Shown here: piece by piece, positions 55,758 through 63,368 of the stretch
Layout of the letters: each line of letters starts with the position of its first letter
Numbering within the stretch: position 1 is the stretch's first letter
Assembly (NCBI GenBank): GCA_945907045.1
Contig: CAMDSH010000003.1
Coordinates: forward strand, 94,653-158,652
Source: Rhizobium sp. Q54
GTDB taxonomy: Bacteria > Pseudomonadota > Alphaproteobacteria > Rhizobiales > Xanthobacteraceae
Direction: 5' to 3'
Length of the DNA stretch: 64,000 bases
Made by a program: the position numbers and the translations under genes
The notes under the pieces: generated by a model
The model's input: only the letters and a program-made list of their open reading frames with translations
Told to the model about the DNA's origin: nothing
Database searches by the model: none

Positions 55758-56792
55758 ATGTCTCTTGTGTTGTTTGTACTTGGTTTCATCGGCGTCATAG
55801 CGGGCCTCGCCATGATCGGGTTCGGCATCCCGATCAACGAATTCAGCCTCGGAAACACACTTATATTCGCCGGCACCACCGCTCTCACGGGCGGGTTTAT
55901 CCTGATCGGGCTTGGCGCGGCGGTTGCCCAGCTCCAGCGCATCGTCGATGCGCTGGCGGCGCGCCCGATGCCGCGTGCCGGCCGGACTGAACCCGCCGAG
56001 CCGCAGGTGTCCGGCGGCAGCCGTTCGTCCGGCCAGGGCGGCGGGCGAAACTTCCCACCAAAGACAACCCCCGGCTGGCCCGGCAACGAAGCGCAATCGA
56101 TGGATCCGCATTACTCCGGCGCGCCGTCTTACGATGCCGGCTACGACCAGCACGACCGCCCGGCGTCGAATTACGCGCCGATGCCGCGTCATCCGAACGA
56201 CCCGCAGGCTTACGCGCCCGAATACGACGAGGCGCCGCTCGCACCGGCGCGGCAGATACCTGCGCAGGCGCAAGCCTACGCGCCGCAGTCCTATGCGCCC
56301 CAATCTCATGCGCCGCAGTCTTACGCGCCGCAGCGTCACAACGAAATTCCCGAGGACACGTATCGCGCGCCCAATGCAACGCCGCGCGCGCACGGGCTGA
56401 ACGGATCGGGCGCACGGCATGAGCCCAGTCTCGATGCCGCCGCGTGGCGCGCCGCGCCGCCGCTCGACCGTCCGCCGCATGCGGCCAACTTCGACGCCAT
56501 GTATCCGGGCGAGCCGCGCCAGAACGAACCGCGGCAGGCAAAAGCGCCCGAGCCCGCCGCGCGCCAGCAAAAGCAGCCTGAGCCGGCCGCCGAGCCGAGA
56601 CGCAGCGAGCAGGTCGCGGCCTTACGCCCGAGCAGCGAGCCGCGCGCGGTCGCCGTTCTCAAAACCGGCGTCGTCGATGGCATGAATTACACGCTCTACG
56701 TCGACGGCTCGATCGAAGCCGACCTGCCGCAAGGCATGTTGCGGTTCGCGTCGATCAACGATCTTCGCAACCACCTCGAAAAGAATCCGTAA
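55758..56792 (+). CDS. Membrane-anchored protein with low-complexity linker
   Basis: A 344-residue protein; the start MSLVLFVLGFIGVIAG is the first that puts the hydrophobic region at the N-terminus. Two spans (LVLFVLGFIGVIAGLAMIGFG; NTLIFAGTTALTGGFILIGLG) are followed by a helical stretch and about 190 residues rich in Pro, Ala, Gln, Arg and Tyr, including four tandem YAPQS/HAPQS units. The C-terminal 50 residues are ordered (DGMNYTLYVDGSIEADLPQG). Function unknown; similar proteins with this C-terminal block occur in Bradyrhizobium relatives. Confidence 0.78.
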   Translation: MSLVLFVLGFIGVIAGLAMIGFGIPINEFSLGNTLIFAGTTALTGGFILIGLGAAVAQLQRIVDALAARPMPRAGRTEPAEPQVSGGSRSSGQGGGRNFPPKTTPGWPGNEAQSMDPHYSGAPSYDAGYDQHDRPASNYAPMPRHPNDPQAYAPEYDEAPLAPARQIPAQAQAYAPQSYAPQSHAPQSYAPQRHNEIPEDTYRAPNATPRAHGLNGSGARHEPSLDAAAWRAAPPLDRPPHAANFDAMYPGEPRQNEPRQAKAPEPAARQQKQPEPAAEPRRSEQVAALRPSSEPRAVAVLKTGVVDGMNYTLYVDGSIEADLPQGMLRFASINDLRNHLEKNP

Positions 56793-57072
56793 CGCGAACG
56801 CGTGAAGCGCGTCGCGGGCGCCCCTGACGCGGGCGCTCGTGCCGGCGCGCGCGTTTTCCGGTGCGGCAAATGGCGGCGGCGGGCTGGCTTTGGATGCTCT
56901 TGATCGTCCCAAAGTATACAGCAATATTACAATAATCGGCGCGGCTGCATTCAAAGAACTTCTTGCCGTCATTGAACGACATCAGTACAGTTTAAGGAAT
57001 TTCAGGCTTTCGCGCTCTTGTTCACGTTACTTGGCTATTGTCCGCAGCGTTCAGATCAGGGGTTCCCGTCCG

Positions 57073-57492
57073 ATGGCCGACACTCCCGTAAGCGGAAACT
57101 TTATCGAGCTGACGGCGGAAATCGTCTCGGCCTATGTGAGCAACAACACGGTGCCGGCGAGCGACATCCCTGCGCTGATCAGTCAGGTGCATGGCGCGCT
57201 GGCGCGCGTTTCCGGCGGCTTGAGCGATACGCCGAGCGAGCCGCTAAAGCCCGCGGTGTCGGTGAAGAAGTCGATCACGCCGGAACACATCGTCTGCCTT
57301 GAGGACGGAAAGAAATTCAAGTCGCTCAAGCGCCATCTGCGCACGCAATACAACATGACGCCGGAGCAGTATCGCGACAAATGGAGCCTCGGCGCGGACT
57401 ATCCGATGGTGGCGCCGAATTACGCCGCCGCGCGCTCCCAGCTCGCCAAGCAGATGGGCCTCGGCCAGCAGCGCAGGCGCAGGGCGAAGTAA
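57073..57492 (+). CDS. MucR/Ros family transcriptional regulator
   Basis: A 139-residue protein; the start [18 protein letters not shown] is the family start. The C-terminal half holds the Ros/MucR finger ([23 protein letters not shown]) and [10 protein letters not shown]. The second Cys of the usual zinc site is Asp, and the last His is Gln (RTQYN for RTHYN), so zinc binding is probably lost or altered, as known for some Mesorhizobium homologues. MucR proteins are global repressors binding AT-rich DNA. The 280 bases upstream are AT-rich near 56910-57010 and may hold an autoregulatory site. Confidence 0.92.
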   Translation: MADTPVSGNFIELTAEIVSAYVSNNTVPASDIPALISQVHGALARVSGGLSDTPSEPLKPAVSVKKSITPEHIVCLEDGKKFKSLKRHLRTQYNMTPEQYRDKWSLGADYPMVAPNYAAARSQLAKQMGLGQQRRRRAK

Positions 57493-57635
57493 GGCGCAAT
57501 CGAAGTTTCTTTGACTCGGTCCGCGGCCGTGATTGGTTATTTGGAAAACGCTCCAGCGATTAATATCAGCGTAGTTTTATCGAAATTTGATATCTCTGAG
57601 TTTAATGAGGGCCCGCCGACAGGTAGGAAAATTTG

Positions 57636-58115
57636 ATGGCTGCGTCTAACCACCCTAAACAGCAGCTCGCCGACCGCGCGAAAATAAGCGGCCTAAATAA
57701 ACTTGGACAGTTTCGGTTCGCTCGCTGGGCAAACCGCCGTCAAATCGAATGGAAAATTTCGGCATCTGTGTGGGCGTTTCTCGTGGCCATATCTTCGGCA
57801 ATGGCATTCAAAAACCTCAGCGCTCCACTGTGTCCTTTGGCAGCTTTTTTGCTGTTCATTGTTGTCGGTCATTTTTGGTGGGTACACCAAAATTGGGTGC
57901 GAAACCGGGAGGACATCAAGGTGGCCTTCGATTATTTTGAGGAGATTCATAATCTAGCGTCGTCAACCTCACTGCCGAAAAGACAAAGGCAGGATCCGCG
58001 ATTTATGTTTCAGGACGCAGTGCCGACACTTGAATTCGGAATCACGGTGCTGCTGTCGATCGGAGTGCTCTACTTGGCCCACGCCCTGCCAATTGCGGCA
58101 GCCACCTCAAAGTAA
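57636..58115 (+). CDS. Hypothetical three-span membrane protein
   Basis: A 159-residue protein; ATG at 57636 with AGGTAGGA nine bases before. Spans are seen near 45-62 (SVWAFLVAISSAMAF), 68-86 (LAAFLLFIVVGHFWW) and 133-152 (ITVLLSIGVLYLAHAL), with a charged loop (NREDIKVAFDYFEEIH) between. Base composition drops here compared with upstream genes, marking entry into the accessory island. No family recognised. Confidence 0.7.
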   Translation: MAASNHPKQQLADRAKISGLNKLGQFRFARWANRRQIEWKISASVWAFLVAISSAMAFKNLSAPLCPLAAFLLFIVVGHFWWVHQNWVRNREDIKVAFDYFEEIHNLASSTSLPKRQRQDPRFMFQDAVPTLEFGITVLLSIGVLYLAHALPIAAATSK

Positions 58116-58159
58116 TCTTATAGCTTTTTCCTTTTGCCAGTTTTCATTTCTGAGTGCGA

Positions 58160-58412
58160 CTAAAGCGGACTTAAGAGCATCTTCCGCATAATACTGTCAC
58201 GCGGCTGAGCTACCTTGGGGCAAGATTCAATCTCGGCCTCGATCCGTTCGCGGGTATGCTTCTGAAGCGCGATTATAAATGCGGATAAAAATCCTATTTC
58301 TGTGGACAAGTATTCCCGCTTCAGGCGGTCTTCGCGACCAAATATATGAGAATTCAACAACTTAGTCTGGCAGCGAGGATTTATCCCCGCTGCCCTGATT
58401 TCGGCGAAGATG
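58160..58412 (-). pseudogene. Gene remnant cut by the left end of the first IS1595 element
   Basis: The minus-strand frame (58160-58456 in the track) starts inside the IS promoter region. Only the part outside the IS (AAGINPRCQTKLLNSHIFG to the stop) looks native: it is helical and charged (RLKREYLSTEIGFLSAFIIA; RERIEAEIESCP). Codon use fits a real gene whose 5' end was removed by insertion. No family recognised. Confidence 0.5.
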
Positions 58413-58437
58413 TAGGTAATTAATCCTATATATATCG

Positions 58438-58466
58438 TTGACACCCCAAACCTCAAATGCTAGTAT
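58438..58466 (+). promoter_or_regulatory. Promoter of IS1595 transposase copy 1
   Basis: TTGACA - 17 bases - TAGTAT, a near-consensus sigma-70 promoter, 27 bases before the start. Copy 2 has the same boxes and spacing. Confidence 0.75.
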
Positions 58467-58492
58467 CTGGCCATTGGATAGGAACGATGGTC

Positions 58493-59431
58493 ATGAAAAG
58501 CACATTCGCTGCCACACACTTCCAGAACGATGAGGACGCGAGGAAGGTTCTAGAGGCGGTCCTATGGCCGGAAGGCCCGATCTGCGCTCACTGCGGCGTT
58601 ATCAACCACGCCTACCCTACCAAGCGCGCGGGTGTTTGGCGCTGTGCGGAGTCGAAGTGCCGCAAAGATTTCAGCGTGACCATGAAGACGGTCATGGAGC
58701 GTTCCCATATTGCCTTGCACAAGTGGCTACAAGCGTTCCACCTGATGACTAGCAGCAAGAAGGGCGTGAGCGCTCACCAGCTACACCGCACGTTGAATAT
58801 TACTTATCGGTCCGCATGGTTCATGGCCCATCGCGTTCGCGAAGCTATGCGCGCTGGCGGTCTTGGCCCGCTTGGCGGCGAAGGCAAGATTGTGGAAGCG
58901 GATGAAACTTATTTCGGCCCAACTGAAAAGCCGCGTCCGTCTAAGCAGCGCGGCAATCGCCCGTACAAAGTTGGTTCGCGCGGGCCTCGTGATAAGCGAC
59001 CCATAGTTTCACTCGTTGAGCGCGGTGGTAACGTGCGCTCATTCCATGTTCCAGTTGCTGACAAGGCGACTGTCTCGCAGATCGTGGTCGATAACATTCT
59101 GCGCGAGAGCCGTTTGCACACCGATGAAAGTCGCCTCTATCACGGCGCGGACACGCACTTTGCTTCGCATGAAACCGTGAAGCACAGCGCGAAGGAATAT
59201 GTGCGCGGTGACGTTCACACGAACTCAGCCGAAGGATATTTCTCGATTTTCAAGCGCGGAATGCGCGGTGTTTATCAGCATTGCAAAGAGAAACATTTGC
59301 ATCGGTATCTGGCCGAATACGATTTTCGTTACAACCACCGCTCCGCGCTCGGTATCGAGGACGGGGAACGTGCGACACTCGCCATTGTAAATGCGTCTGG
59401 CAAGCGTCTCACGTACCGTTGCACTCACTAA
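58493..59431 (+). CDS. IS1595 family transposase, copy 1
   Basis: A 312-residue DDE transposase with N-terminal zinc ribbon (CAHCGVINHAYPT then CAESKCRKDF). The catalytic region shows VEADETYFGP (first Asp), RLHTDESRLY (second Asp) and HTNSAEGYFSIFKRG (Asn/Glu), then YDFRYNHRSALG. The ATG at 58493 is best spaced from AGGA (58480-58483); 58487 is the alternative. The reading frame is intact. It is clearly related to, but not identical with, the copy at 61699. Confidence 0.92.
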   Translation: MKSTFAATHFQNDEDARKVLEAVLWPEGPICAHCGVINHAYPTKRAGVWRCAESKCRKDFSVTMKTVMERSHIALHKWLQAFHLMTSSKKGVSAHQLHRTLNITYRSAWFMAHRVREAMRAGGLGPLGGEGKIVEADETYFGPTEKPRPSKQRGNRPYKVGSRGPRDKRPIVSLVERGGNVRSFHVPVADKATVSQIVVDNILRESRLHTDESRLYHGADTHFASHETVKHSAKEYVRGDVHTNSAEGYFSIFKRGMRGVYQHCKEKHLHRYLAEYDFRYNHRSALGIEDGERATLAIVNASGKRLTYRCTH

Positions 59432-59484
59432 CCCAACCTTCAAATATCAGGCGGCTCGTTTCGTGCGGTGGCGGAAGAAACAAT

Positions 59485-59664
59485 CTAAGCGGAAGCCGTA
59501 GTTTTCTTACGCAGCTTTCGTTTCAATTTTGGCCGTTTAGGAATCATGCCTTTAAACGGTTGTGCTTGGGCTAATTTTGCGCCGCGTAAAGCAGCTTCAA
59601 AGCGCTGAGCCGCTTCATTCACGGGGTATTGGTCTTCCATTTTTTTCTTCGTCGCGCGCGTCAT
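59485..59664 (-). CDS. Small Lys/Arg-rich protein antisense to the IS1595 tail (copy 1)
   Basis: A 59-residue basic protein: MTRATKKKMEDQYPVNEAAQ, then RFEAALRGAKLAQAQ and a strongly basic end with PKRPKLKRKLRKK. It shares the pattern MT-K-x-D-Y, E-xx-R, AL-x-GA-xx-A and PKRPK with the 53-residue ORF at 63207, which also lies antisense downstream of an IS1595 transposase. It follows the TOPRIM-like gene by 26 bases and may be transcribed with it. Function unknown. Confidence 0.6.
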   Translation of the reverse strand: MTRATKKKMEDQYPVNEAAQRFEAALRGAKLAQAQPFKGMIPKRPKLKRKLRKKTTASA

Positions 59665-59690
59665 ACTGGCCATGTCATTCGTTATATGTG

Positions 59691-60423
59691 TCAGGCGCTT
59701 TCGACACCTTCGCAAAAAGCCTTCAACTCTTCCGCCAGAGGCTTAAAAACATCATCCCCGATATCAATGGCAGCGGGTTTATTTTTTGCTTTAGAAAAGG
59801 CGGTTCCTGTTGATCTTGAAGGATCTGGTTCATAGGTCGCCGCTATCATGCAACGTAAACGCGCCTTGTCATAACGCTCTGTTTTCCACTTTGCAAAATC
59901 GGTAGGGCAACATTTGAAAAAACTCTCCATGCACTTTGCCTCGGCATCAAATTTCTTAGCCATTGCCTCAACACATAAGCTTTCCAAGCTGCCTTTTTTT
60001 CCATCGGCAGAAACAACGATAATAGATAGCGCTGGCCGAGTAGAGCTTTTTGCAATCTCTTGCGGCTTGTTTGGGACGCCAAACTCGCCGGCATCCGCGA
60101 CCTGTTTTTTTACAGCTTGAAATGTTTCGTCGGCATTTTCGGCAGCATCAACTGCAAGAAGTATTCCTTTCATTCTGGCATTAAGTTCTGGAACTAATTT
60201 GAAATAGTCATTTAACCTCGTGAGCATATTGATAAAGCCATCCCTTCCATGAAGGGCAGGTGCTCCGTCAACGACAAATTTGGGGTGAGGGGGAAATGGA
60301 AAAGAGAAGGGTGGGAGTTTATTTTTTTCTATTAGCCGTTCAAAAAATTCATTATCAGATGCCCCCCTCACAGAGCATCACCAAATTTGCTTCTAGGCGA
60401 TGAGGCTCTGGTAGCTCAACCAT
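59691..60423 (-). CDS. TOPRIM-like (DUF3226-type) protein with apparent frameshift
   Basis: The track gives a 226-aa ORF from a GTG at 60371. The true start is more likely the ATG at 60423, three bases after the ATPase stop: it reads MVELPEPHRLEANLVMLCEG, then shifts frame in a G6 run (60362-60367). With one G less the protein continues CEGASDNEFFERLIEKN, which restores a TOPRIM-like first motif (EG..D..F), giving 243 residues. ILLAVDAAENADE (about residue 96) resembles the second acidic motif. The companion of an AAA15 ATPase in this form recalls PARIS- and OLD-type defence pairs. The indel may be a mutation, a sequencing error or a frameshift site. Confidence 0.7.
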
Positions 60424-60426
60424 TTT

Positions 60427-61539
60427 TTACACTCTTAACTCAAGCCCAGCTTCAATGAGTTCAACGCCCTTTGCTCCATCAATTATTGCAGCTTTACCAA
60501 CCTCGTTTTCTTGAAAAATTCGTATAAATGTAAAATCCTGCGGATGTTTTTTGATCACCGGCACTACGGATTTTAAAAATTCTGAACTATGTGTGGAAGC
60601 AAATACTTGAGTGTTATATTCGCGTGCAAAAGTCAAAATCTGTTCAGCCATTTTTTCGTGACGAGAAAAATGGATTCCGTTTTCTAACTCATCGACATAT
60701 GTTGCCGTCCGTTCAGAATGGGCAATGTGCAAAAGAATTGTGAGTATTTTATTCATCCCTTCGGACACTAAATTTATTGGTATCCTTCTTTTGGCCTTTT
60801 TATATTTAATGAATACCGTGTTTTTTCCCAACTCAATTTCTGTTCGAACATCTTCAATTTCAGGAAATTGCTCCTGCAAGGATTTTATAAATCGCCCCTC
60901 ATTGGTCTGCTTGCTCATATCCGAAAACCACTTCGCATTTTCGGATGAATTGAACGGCGACCGCGCTGCCAAGAATGTTGGGTCAACTCCGCGCGGCGGG
61001 GTTGGACTGCTCGCAAGTGTCCCATTAGGTTGAGTTTGCAGCATTGATTTTGTTGTCTTGCCTGTCGAGTCTGTCCACTCAAAAGCTACGGGGGAATATA
61101 ATTGACCAAGTTGCGGCGGCAGATTCTGATCTGTGAGAGGCAATAAGACAGGAGCGCCCGTATCGTAGTAAAATTTCAAAGTCCGCGTGTCTTCTTCTGA
61201 CCCCTTGAGAATAATTGAACCGACACGTCCTCGTTCAAAATTATGAAATAGGCTCAGATACAGCCCGTCATATAATTCTTGCGGCGATCCAGGCCCCATT
61301 TCCATGCTACGCCACACACGAAACCGTGCGCCTATTTCAGCATTGCTCACGCCAGCCACAAACAGTGCTTCTAAAAAACTAGTTTTCCCAGCGCCGTTGT
61401 CTCCGACAACTAAGTTGACGCGCCGGAAGCCCTTCAGGCTTAGACTTTCAAACAGTCTGAAATTCTGAATCTCGGCAGACTCAATCATTAGATATTCGGA
61501 CCGATGAGCCGGGCCTCCCTTTTTTGTTGGGAGAGTCAT
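60427..61539 (-). CDS. AAA15/AAA_21 family (SMC/ABC-like) ATPase
   Basis: A 370-residue ATPase. Walker A VVGDNGAGKTSFLEAL (about residue 50), a long variable insert (100-235), signature-like INLVSEGMNKILTILLH (about 255), Walker B ATYVDELENGIHF and a late QVFASTHSSEFL switch. This is the single-gene ATPase type found with OLD, PARIS and retron effectors. GGGGGTG lies before the ATG. Low GC versus the flanks. It is followed at three bases by the TOPRIM-like gene, so the pair is one operon reading against both transposases. Confidence 0.88.
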   Translation of the reverse strand: MTLPTKKGGPAHRSEYLMIESAEIQNFRLFESLSLKGFRRVNLVVGDNGAGKTSFLEALFVAGVSNAEIGARFRVWRSMEMGPGSPQELYDGLYLSLFHNFERGRVGSIILKGSEEDTRTLKFYYDTGAPVLLPLTDQNLPPQLGQLYSPVAFEWTDSTGKTTKSMLQTQPNGTLASSPTPPRGVDPTFLAARSPFNSSENAKWFSDMSKQTNEGRFIKSLQEQFPEIEDVRTEIELGKNTVFIKYKKAKRRIPINLVSEGMNKILTILLHIAHSERTATYVDELENGIHFSRHEKMAEQILTFAREYNTQVFASTHSSEFLKSVVPVIKKHPQDFTFIRIFQENEVGKAAIIDGAKGVELIEAGLELRV

Positions 61540-61642
61540 AGCACACCCCCAAAGCCTCTAGCGCCGCCCTGTCGGACAGAATCTAGCCCTAGCGGGCTGT
61601 GGTGTAAACAATATATATAGGTAATTAATCCCAATTCTATGG

Positions 61643-61671
61643 TTGACACCACAAGCCACAAATGCTAGTAT
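61643..61671 (+). promoter_or_regulatory. Promoter of IS1595 transposase copy 2
   Basis: TTGACA - 17 bases - TAGTAT. The spacer differs from copy 1 at only three or four positions, and the boxes are identical. Confidence 0.75.
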
Positions 61672-61698
61672 CTGACCATCAGATAGGGATTGGTGGTC

Positions 61699-62634
61699 AT
61701 GGACCGTTTCAGCGAAACCCGATTTCACGACGATGTCGCCGCTAGGGATTACCTAGAAGCGGTGCTGTGGCCTGATGGCCCGGTATGCGCTCATTGCGGC
61801 GTGATCGGCCATGCCTACAAGACGAAACGCCCCGGCGTGTTCCGCTGTGCCGAACCCAAGTGCCGCAAAGATTTCAGCGTCACCATGAACACGGTTATGG
61901 AGCGCTCCAAGATCGCCCTGCATAAATGGATGCAGGCTTTCCACCTGATGTGTTCAAGCAAGAAGGGCATCAGCGCGCATCAGATGCACCGCACGATGGA
62001 CATTACTTACGAAGCCGCGTGGTTCATGGCTATGCGTATCCGTAAGGCGATGGAAGCTGGGGGCCTCAGCCCTCTGGGCGGTGAAGGCAAGATCGTTGAG
62101 GCGGACGAAACCTATTTCGGCCCGACTGAAAAACCGCGCGTCTCAAAACAGCGCAAGGGTCGTCCTTACAAAGTCGGCTCCCGTGGCCCGCGTGACAAGC
62201 GCCCGATTGTTTCGCTTGTCGAACGCGGCGGTAACGTGCGTTCCTTTCATGTGGCCGTGGCCGACAAAGTGAACGTGCAGGCAATCGTCGCCGCGAACAT
62301 TGCGAAAGAGAGCCGCCTGCATACGGACGAAAGCCGTCTTTACACTGGCGCTGACACTTACTTTGCTTCGCATGAAACCGTGAAGCACAGCGCGAAAGAG
62401 TACGTGCGCGGCGATGTACATACGAATAGCGCGGAAGGTTATTTCTCAATCTTCAAACGCGGCATGAAAGGCACTTATCAGTTTTGCAAAGAGAAACACC
62501 TGCATCGGTATCTCGCGGAATTTGATTTCCGTTACAATCACCGAATCGCGCTTGGCTTTAGTGATGGCGAACGTGCCGCGCTTGCTGTGAAGGCTTCGGC
62601 TGGCAAGCGTCTCACGTATCGGGGGTCTCACTAG
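61699..62634 (+). CDS. IS1595 family transposase, copy 2
   Basis: A 311-residue DDE transposase with the same zinc ribbon (CAHCGVIGHAYKT) and catalytic motifs (VEADETYFGP; RLHTDESRLY; HTNSAEGYFSIFKRG) as copy 1. The ATG at 61699 has ATAGGG upstream; the TTG at 61690 is not needed. Substitutions are spread along its length and the frame is intact, so it is not a recent tandem duplicate of copy 1. Confidence 0.92.
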   Translation: MDRFSETRFHDDVAARDYLEAVLWPDGPVCAHCGVIGHAYKTKRPGVFRCAEPKCRKDFSVTMNTVMERSKIALHKWMQAFHLMCSSKKGISAHQMHRTMDITYEAAWFMAMRIRKAMEAGGLSPLGGEGKIVEADETYFGPTEKPRVSKQRKGRPYKVGSRGPRDKRPIVSLVERGGNVRSFHVAVADKVNVQAIVAANIAKESRLHTDESRLYTGADTYFASHETVKHSAKEYVRGDVHTNSAEGYFSIFKRGMKGTYQFCKEKHLHRYLAEFDFRYNHRIALGFSDGERAALAVKASAGKRLTYRGSH

Positions 62635-62689
62635 TCCCGCTTTCAAACATCAGGCCGCGCGGTTTATGCGGTGGCGCAAGCGGAATAGG

Positions 62690-63148
62690 TCACGCACCTA
62701 GATTATCAAGCGCGCGAGCAAGAGATTCTCGCAATTCGTTTTTGACGGGTGTGTGACCATTCCCGTGGCGCTCAATTAGTCCGTCTCCCGTAAACTGGCT
62801 CAAGAATGGGTCAGAAATTGAATTTGGATTGCGTGTATTCAACAGCCGGCGAAGCGCCGCACGCGTTTCAATCGTATACTTGGCCACAATGCCGTGAATG
62901 TGTTTGTCTAGTTCTAGATCACGAGGAGATAAGACCAAATCAATCTGCGCCAATCCCTGCAACAGAAAGCCCCCCGCAGGCAGCCGCCCAATAAATGCCT
63001 CGGTGCCTTTAGGAGCGCGGCCCCAAACAATAAAAAATAGTGCCAAGATGGCCAAAGGAAATTGCAGCCAAATGTATTCCCTGGCGCTCACGGCCAACAT
63101 CGCCACGATAAGTCCGATCCCCAATGTCGTTCTGTCGCGGCTAGCCAT
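62690..63148 (-). CDS. Hypothetical membrane protein with soluble C-terminal domain
   Basis: A 152-residue protein. Two hydrophobic segments lie near 8-22 (LGIGLIVAMLAVSA) and 27-43 (LQFPLAILALFFIVW), then a cytoplasmic part (LAQIDLVLSPRDLELDKHIHG; TIETRAALRRLLNTRN; GDGLIERHGNGHTPVKNELR). The C-part could be a winged-helix-like fold, but this is a guess. It lies between transposase copy 2 and the small basic ORF. No family recognised. Confidence 0.65.
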   Translation of the reverse strand: MASRDRTTLGIGLIVAMLAVSAREYIWLQFPLAILALFFIVWGRAPKGTEAFIGRLPAGGFLLQGLAQIDLVLSPRDLELDKHIHGIVAKYTIETRAALRRLLNTRNPNSISDPFLSQFTGDGLIERHGNGHTPVKNELRESLARALDNLGA

Positions 63149-63206
63149 ATGTGCAGGCTAGTGCCACCGCAGTACATAGGGCGAGTCATTTTTAGGTCTA
63201 CGCCGG

Positions 63207-63368
63207 TCACTTGGCTTTCTTAATTTTAGGCCGTTGTGCCTTAGGCCGCTTCGGAGTCAGACTTTCTTTGTGCTGTGGTCCAGCAATGCGAGCGCCCAGC
63301 AGCGCGGAGCGCATGCGGGCATTTGTTTCTTTTGCGTTGTAATCGTCAGACGATTTGGATTTTGTCAT
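63207..63368 (-). CDS. Small Lys/Arg-rich protein antisense downstream of IS1595 (copy 2)
   Basis: A 53-residue protein MTKSKSSDDYNAKETNARMR, then SALLGARIAGPQHKE and the basic tail TPKRPKAQRPKIKKAK. It is a divergent relative of the ORF at 59485. Its ATG shares the CATG tetramer with the plus-strand start at 63367, so the two genes are divergent with overlapping start codons. Function unknown. Confidence 0.6.
   Translation of the reverse strand: MTKSKSSDDYNAKETNARMRSALLGARIAGPQHKESLTPKRPKAQRPKIKKAK

Larger units (their letters stand above)
58413..59480 (+). mobile_element. IS1595-family element, copy 1
   Basis: The unit runs from TAGGTAATTAATCC (58413-58426), shared with copy 2 at the same distance from the promoter, to the conserved tail TTCAAA-x-ATCAGGC and TGCGGTGGCG after the transposase stop. 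Terminal inverted repeats and target duplications could not be defined by eye, so both edges are approximate. Confidence 0.6.
61618..62690 (+). mobile_element. IS1595-family element, copy 2
   Basis: The left edge shares TAGGTAATTAATCC (61618-61631) with copy 1, 11 bases before the promoter; the right part shares TTCAAA-x-ATCAGGC and TGCGGTGGCG with copy 1. Both copies point the same way and flank the ATPase/TOPRIM pair, a composite-like arrangement. Edges approximate. Confidence 0.6.

Noticed and set aside
57500-58160. tRNA attachment site at the island edge
   Set aside because: The island begins near here, but no tRNA 3' end, integrase or direct repeat was seen.
60725-61033. 102-aa plus-strand ORF opposite the ATPase gene
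   Set aside because: Shadow frame. The ATPase on the minus strand has all its motifs.
58413-62690. Exact terminal inverted repeats of the IS1595 copies
   Set aside because: I looked for a complement of TAGGTAATTAATCC at the right ends and found none, so repeats and target duplications are not claimed.
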